A stretch of 5,468 nucleotides of DNA, taken from positions 1 through 5,468 of the forward strand of contig JAFZGH010000280.1 of NCBI GenBank assembly GCA_017555465.1, given 5' to 3'. Below the pieces are notes generated by a model. The model searched no databases. It was given only the letters and a program-made list of their open reading frames with translations, and was not told the origin of the DNA. Each line of letters starts with the position of its first letter. The first letter of the stretch is position 1. Positions 5,335-5,468 of the stretch are shown here, one piece after another. This DNA is from Akkermansia sp. (GTDB lineage Bacteria; Verrucomicrobiota; Verrucomicrobiia; Verrucomicrobiales; Akkermansiaceae). Made by a program: the position numbers and the translations under genes.

Positions 5335-5408
5335 CGCGGGATGGAGCAGCCAGGTAGCTCGTCAGGCTCATAACCTGAAGGCCGCAGGTTCAAATCCTGC
5401 TCCCGCAA
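5335..5408 (+). tRNA. Initiator tRNA-fMet (CAT anticodon)
   Basis: A full cloverleaf. The acceptor arms are CGCGGGA (5335-5341) and TCCCGCA (5401-5407), the D stem GAGC/GCTC, the anticodon stem TCAGG/CCTGA with loop CTCATAA (anticodon CAT at 5369-5371), the T stem GCAGG/CCTGC with loop TTCAAAT, and the discriminator A at 5408. Initiator identity is shown by the C1/A72 mismatch at the end of the acceptor, which permits formylation and keeps the tRNA from elongation, and by A11-U24 in the D stem. CCA is not encoded (CTC follows), so it must be added by the nucleotidyltransferase. The anticodon stem is unusual: bacterial initiators normally have three G-C pairs next to the loop, but here the outermost of the three is A29-U41. 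It appears to be a single-gene transcription unit. Confidence 0.96.
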
Positions 5409-5412
5409 CTCA

Positions 5413-5448
5413 AAAGAAGCTCAGTTCTGCAAGGAACTGAGCTTCTTT
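5413..5448 (+). terminator. Intrinsic terminator of the tRNA gene
   Basis: A perfect 15-bp stem (5413-5427 with 5434-5448). A U-G pair closes a GCAA tetraloop. The final TTCTTT of the stem supplies the T-rich end, but no longer T run follows. It begins five bases after the tRNA. Confidence 0.85.
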
Positions 5449-5449
5449 A

Positions 5450-5455
5450 TTGACA
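5450..5455 (+). promoter_or_regulatory. Possible -35 box of a downstream promoter
   Basis: TTGACA, a perfect -35 consensus, lies directly after the terminator stem. Its -10 box would fall about five bases past the end of the window, so this is only a partial signal. The other strong promoters here use the near-identical TTGACG. Confidence 0.3.
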
Positions 5456-5468
5456 TGGTTTTGGAGAG

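Noticed and set aside
4577..5371. 264-codon open frame on the minus strand
   Set aside because: It would run antisense through most of the initiator tRNA and the whole Sel1 gene; the His/Leu-rich product is a reading shadow.
5335..5468. tRNA 3' end as an integration site
   Set aside because: No integrase, no direct repeat of the tRNA end and no foreign-looking DNA are present in the 60 bases that follow.

Overview
The window is chromosomal DNA from a moderately GC-rich Gram-negative bacterium. Two genes encode lipoproteins with the same L-S-S-C lipobox, which implies an outer membrane. None of the five visible gene starts has a clear Shine-Dalgarno sequence. The subfamily of the uracil-DNA glycosylase and a Verrucomicrobia-like SH3-type segment in one membrane protein suggest Verrucomicrobiota, perhaps an Akkermansia relative. 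That placement is from memory of sequence style and is only moderately secure. I see no phage, plasmid, insertion-sequence transposase or CRISPR signal.

Layout. Positions 1-981 (+) hold most of an M42-family metallo-aminopeptidase whose start lies before the window. A hairpin at 1001-1036 separates it from a convergent leftward block. In transcription order (right to left) that block is a D12-class adenine DNA methyltransferase (3587-2478), a small coiled-coil lipoprotein (2431-2060) and a single-pass membrane protein with a coiled coil (2063-1062). The last two overlap by four bases and look like partners. To the right, divergent from the methyltransferase, a uracil-DNA glycosylase (3792-4589) overlaps by four bases with a Sel1-repeat lipoprotein (4586-5263). 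The window ends with a single-gene initiator tRNA unit (5335-5408) that has its own promoter and terminator.

The 204 bp between the divergent genes hold two promoters with identical TGCTAGAAT cores. Between their -35 boxes sits an AT-rich inverted repeat built from a degenerate 7-bp unit (GAATGTA) around a GC-rich palindrome, which looks like a small non-autonomous element or its remains.

Three protein-gene promoters place the expected transcription start at, or within a base or two of, the start codon. The other two visible starts are ATGA overlaps. The window therefore fits a leaderless plus coupled mode of translation initiation. This is the most interesting system-level signal, together with the heptad inverted repeat, the altered anticodon stem of the initiator tRNA and the coiled-coil envelope pair. 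No defence system or other obviously new multi-gene machine is visible.
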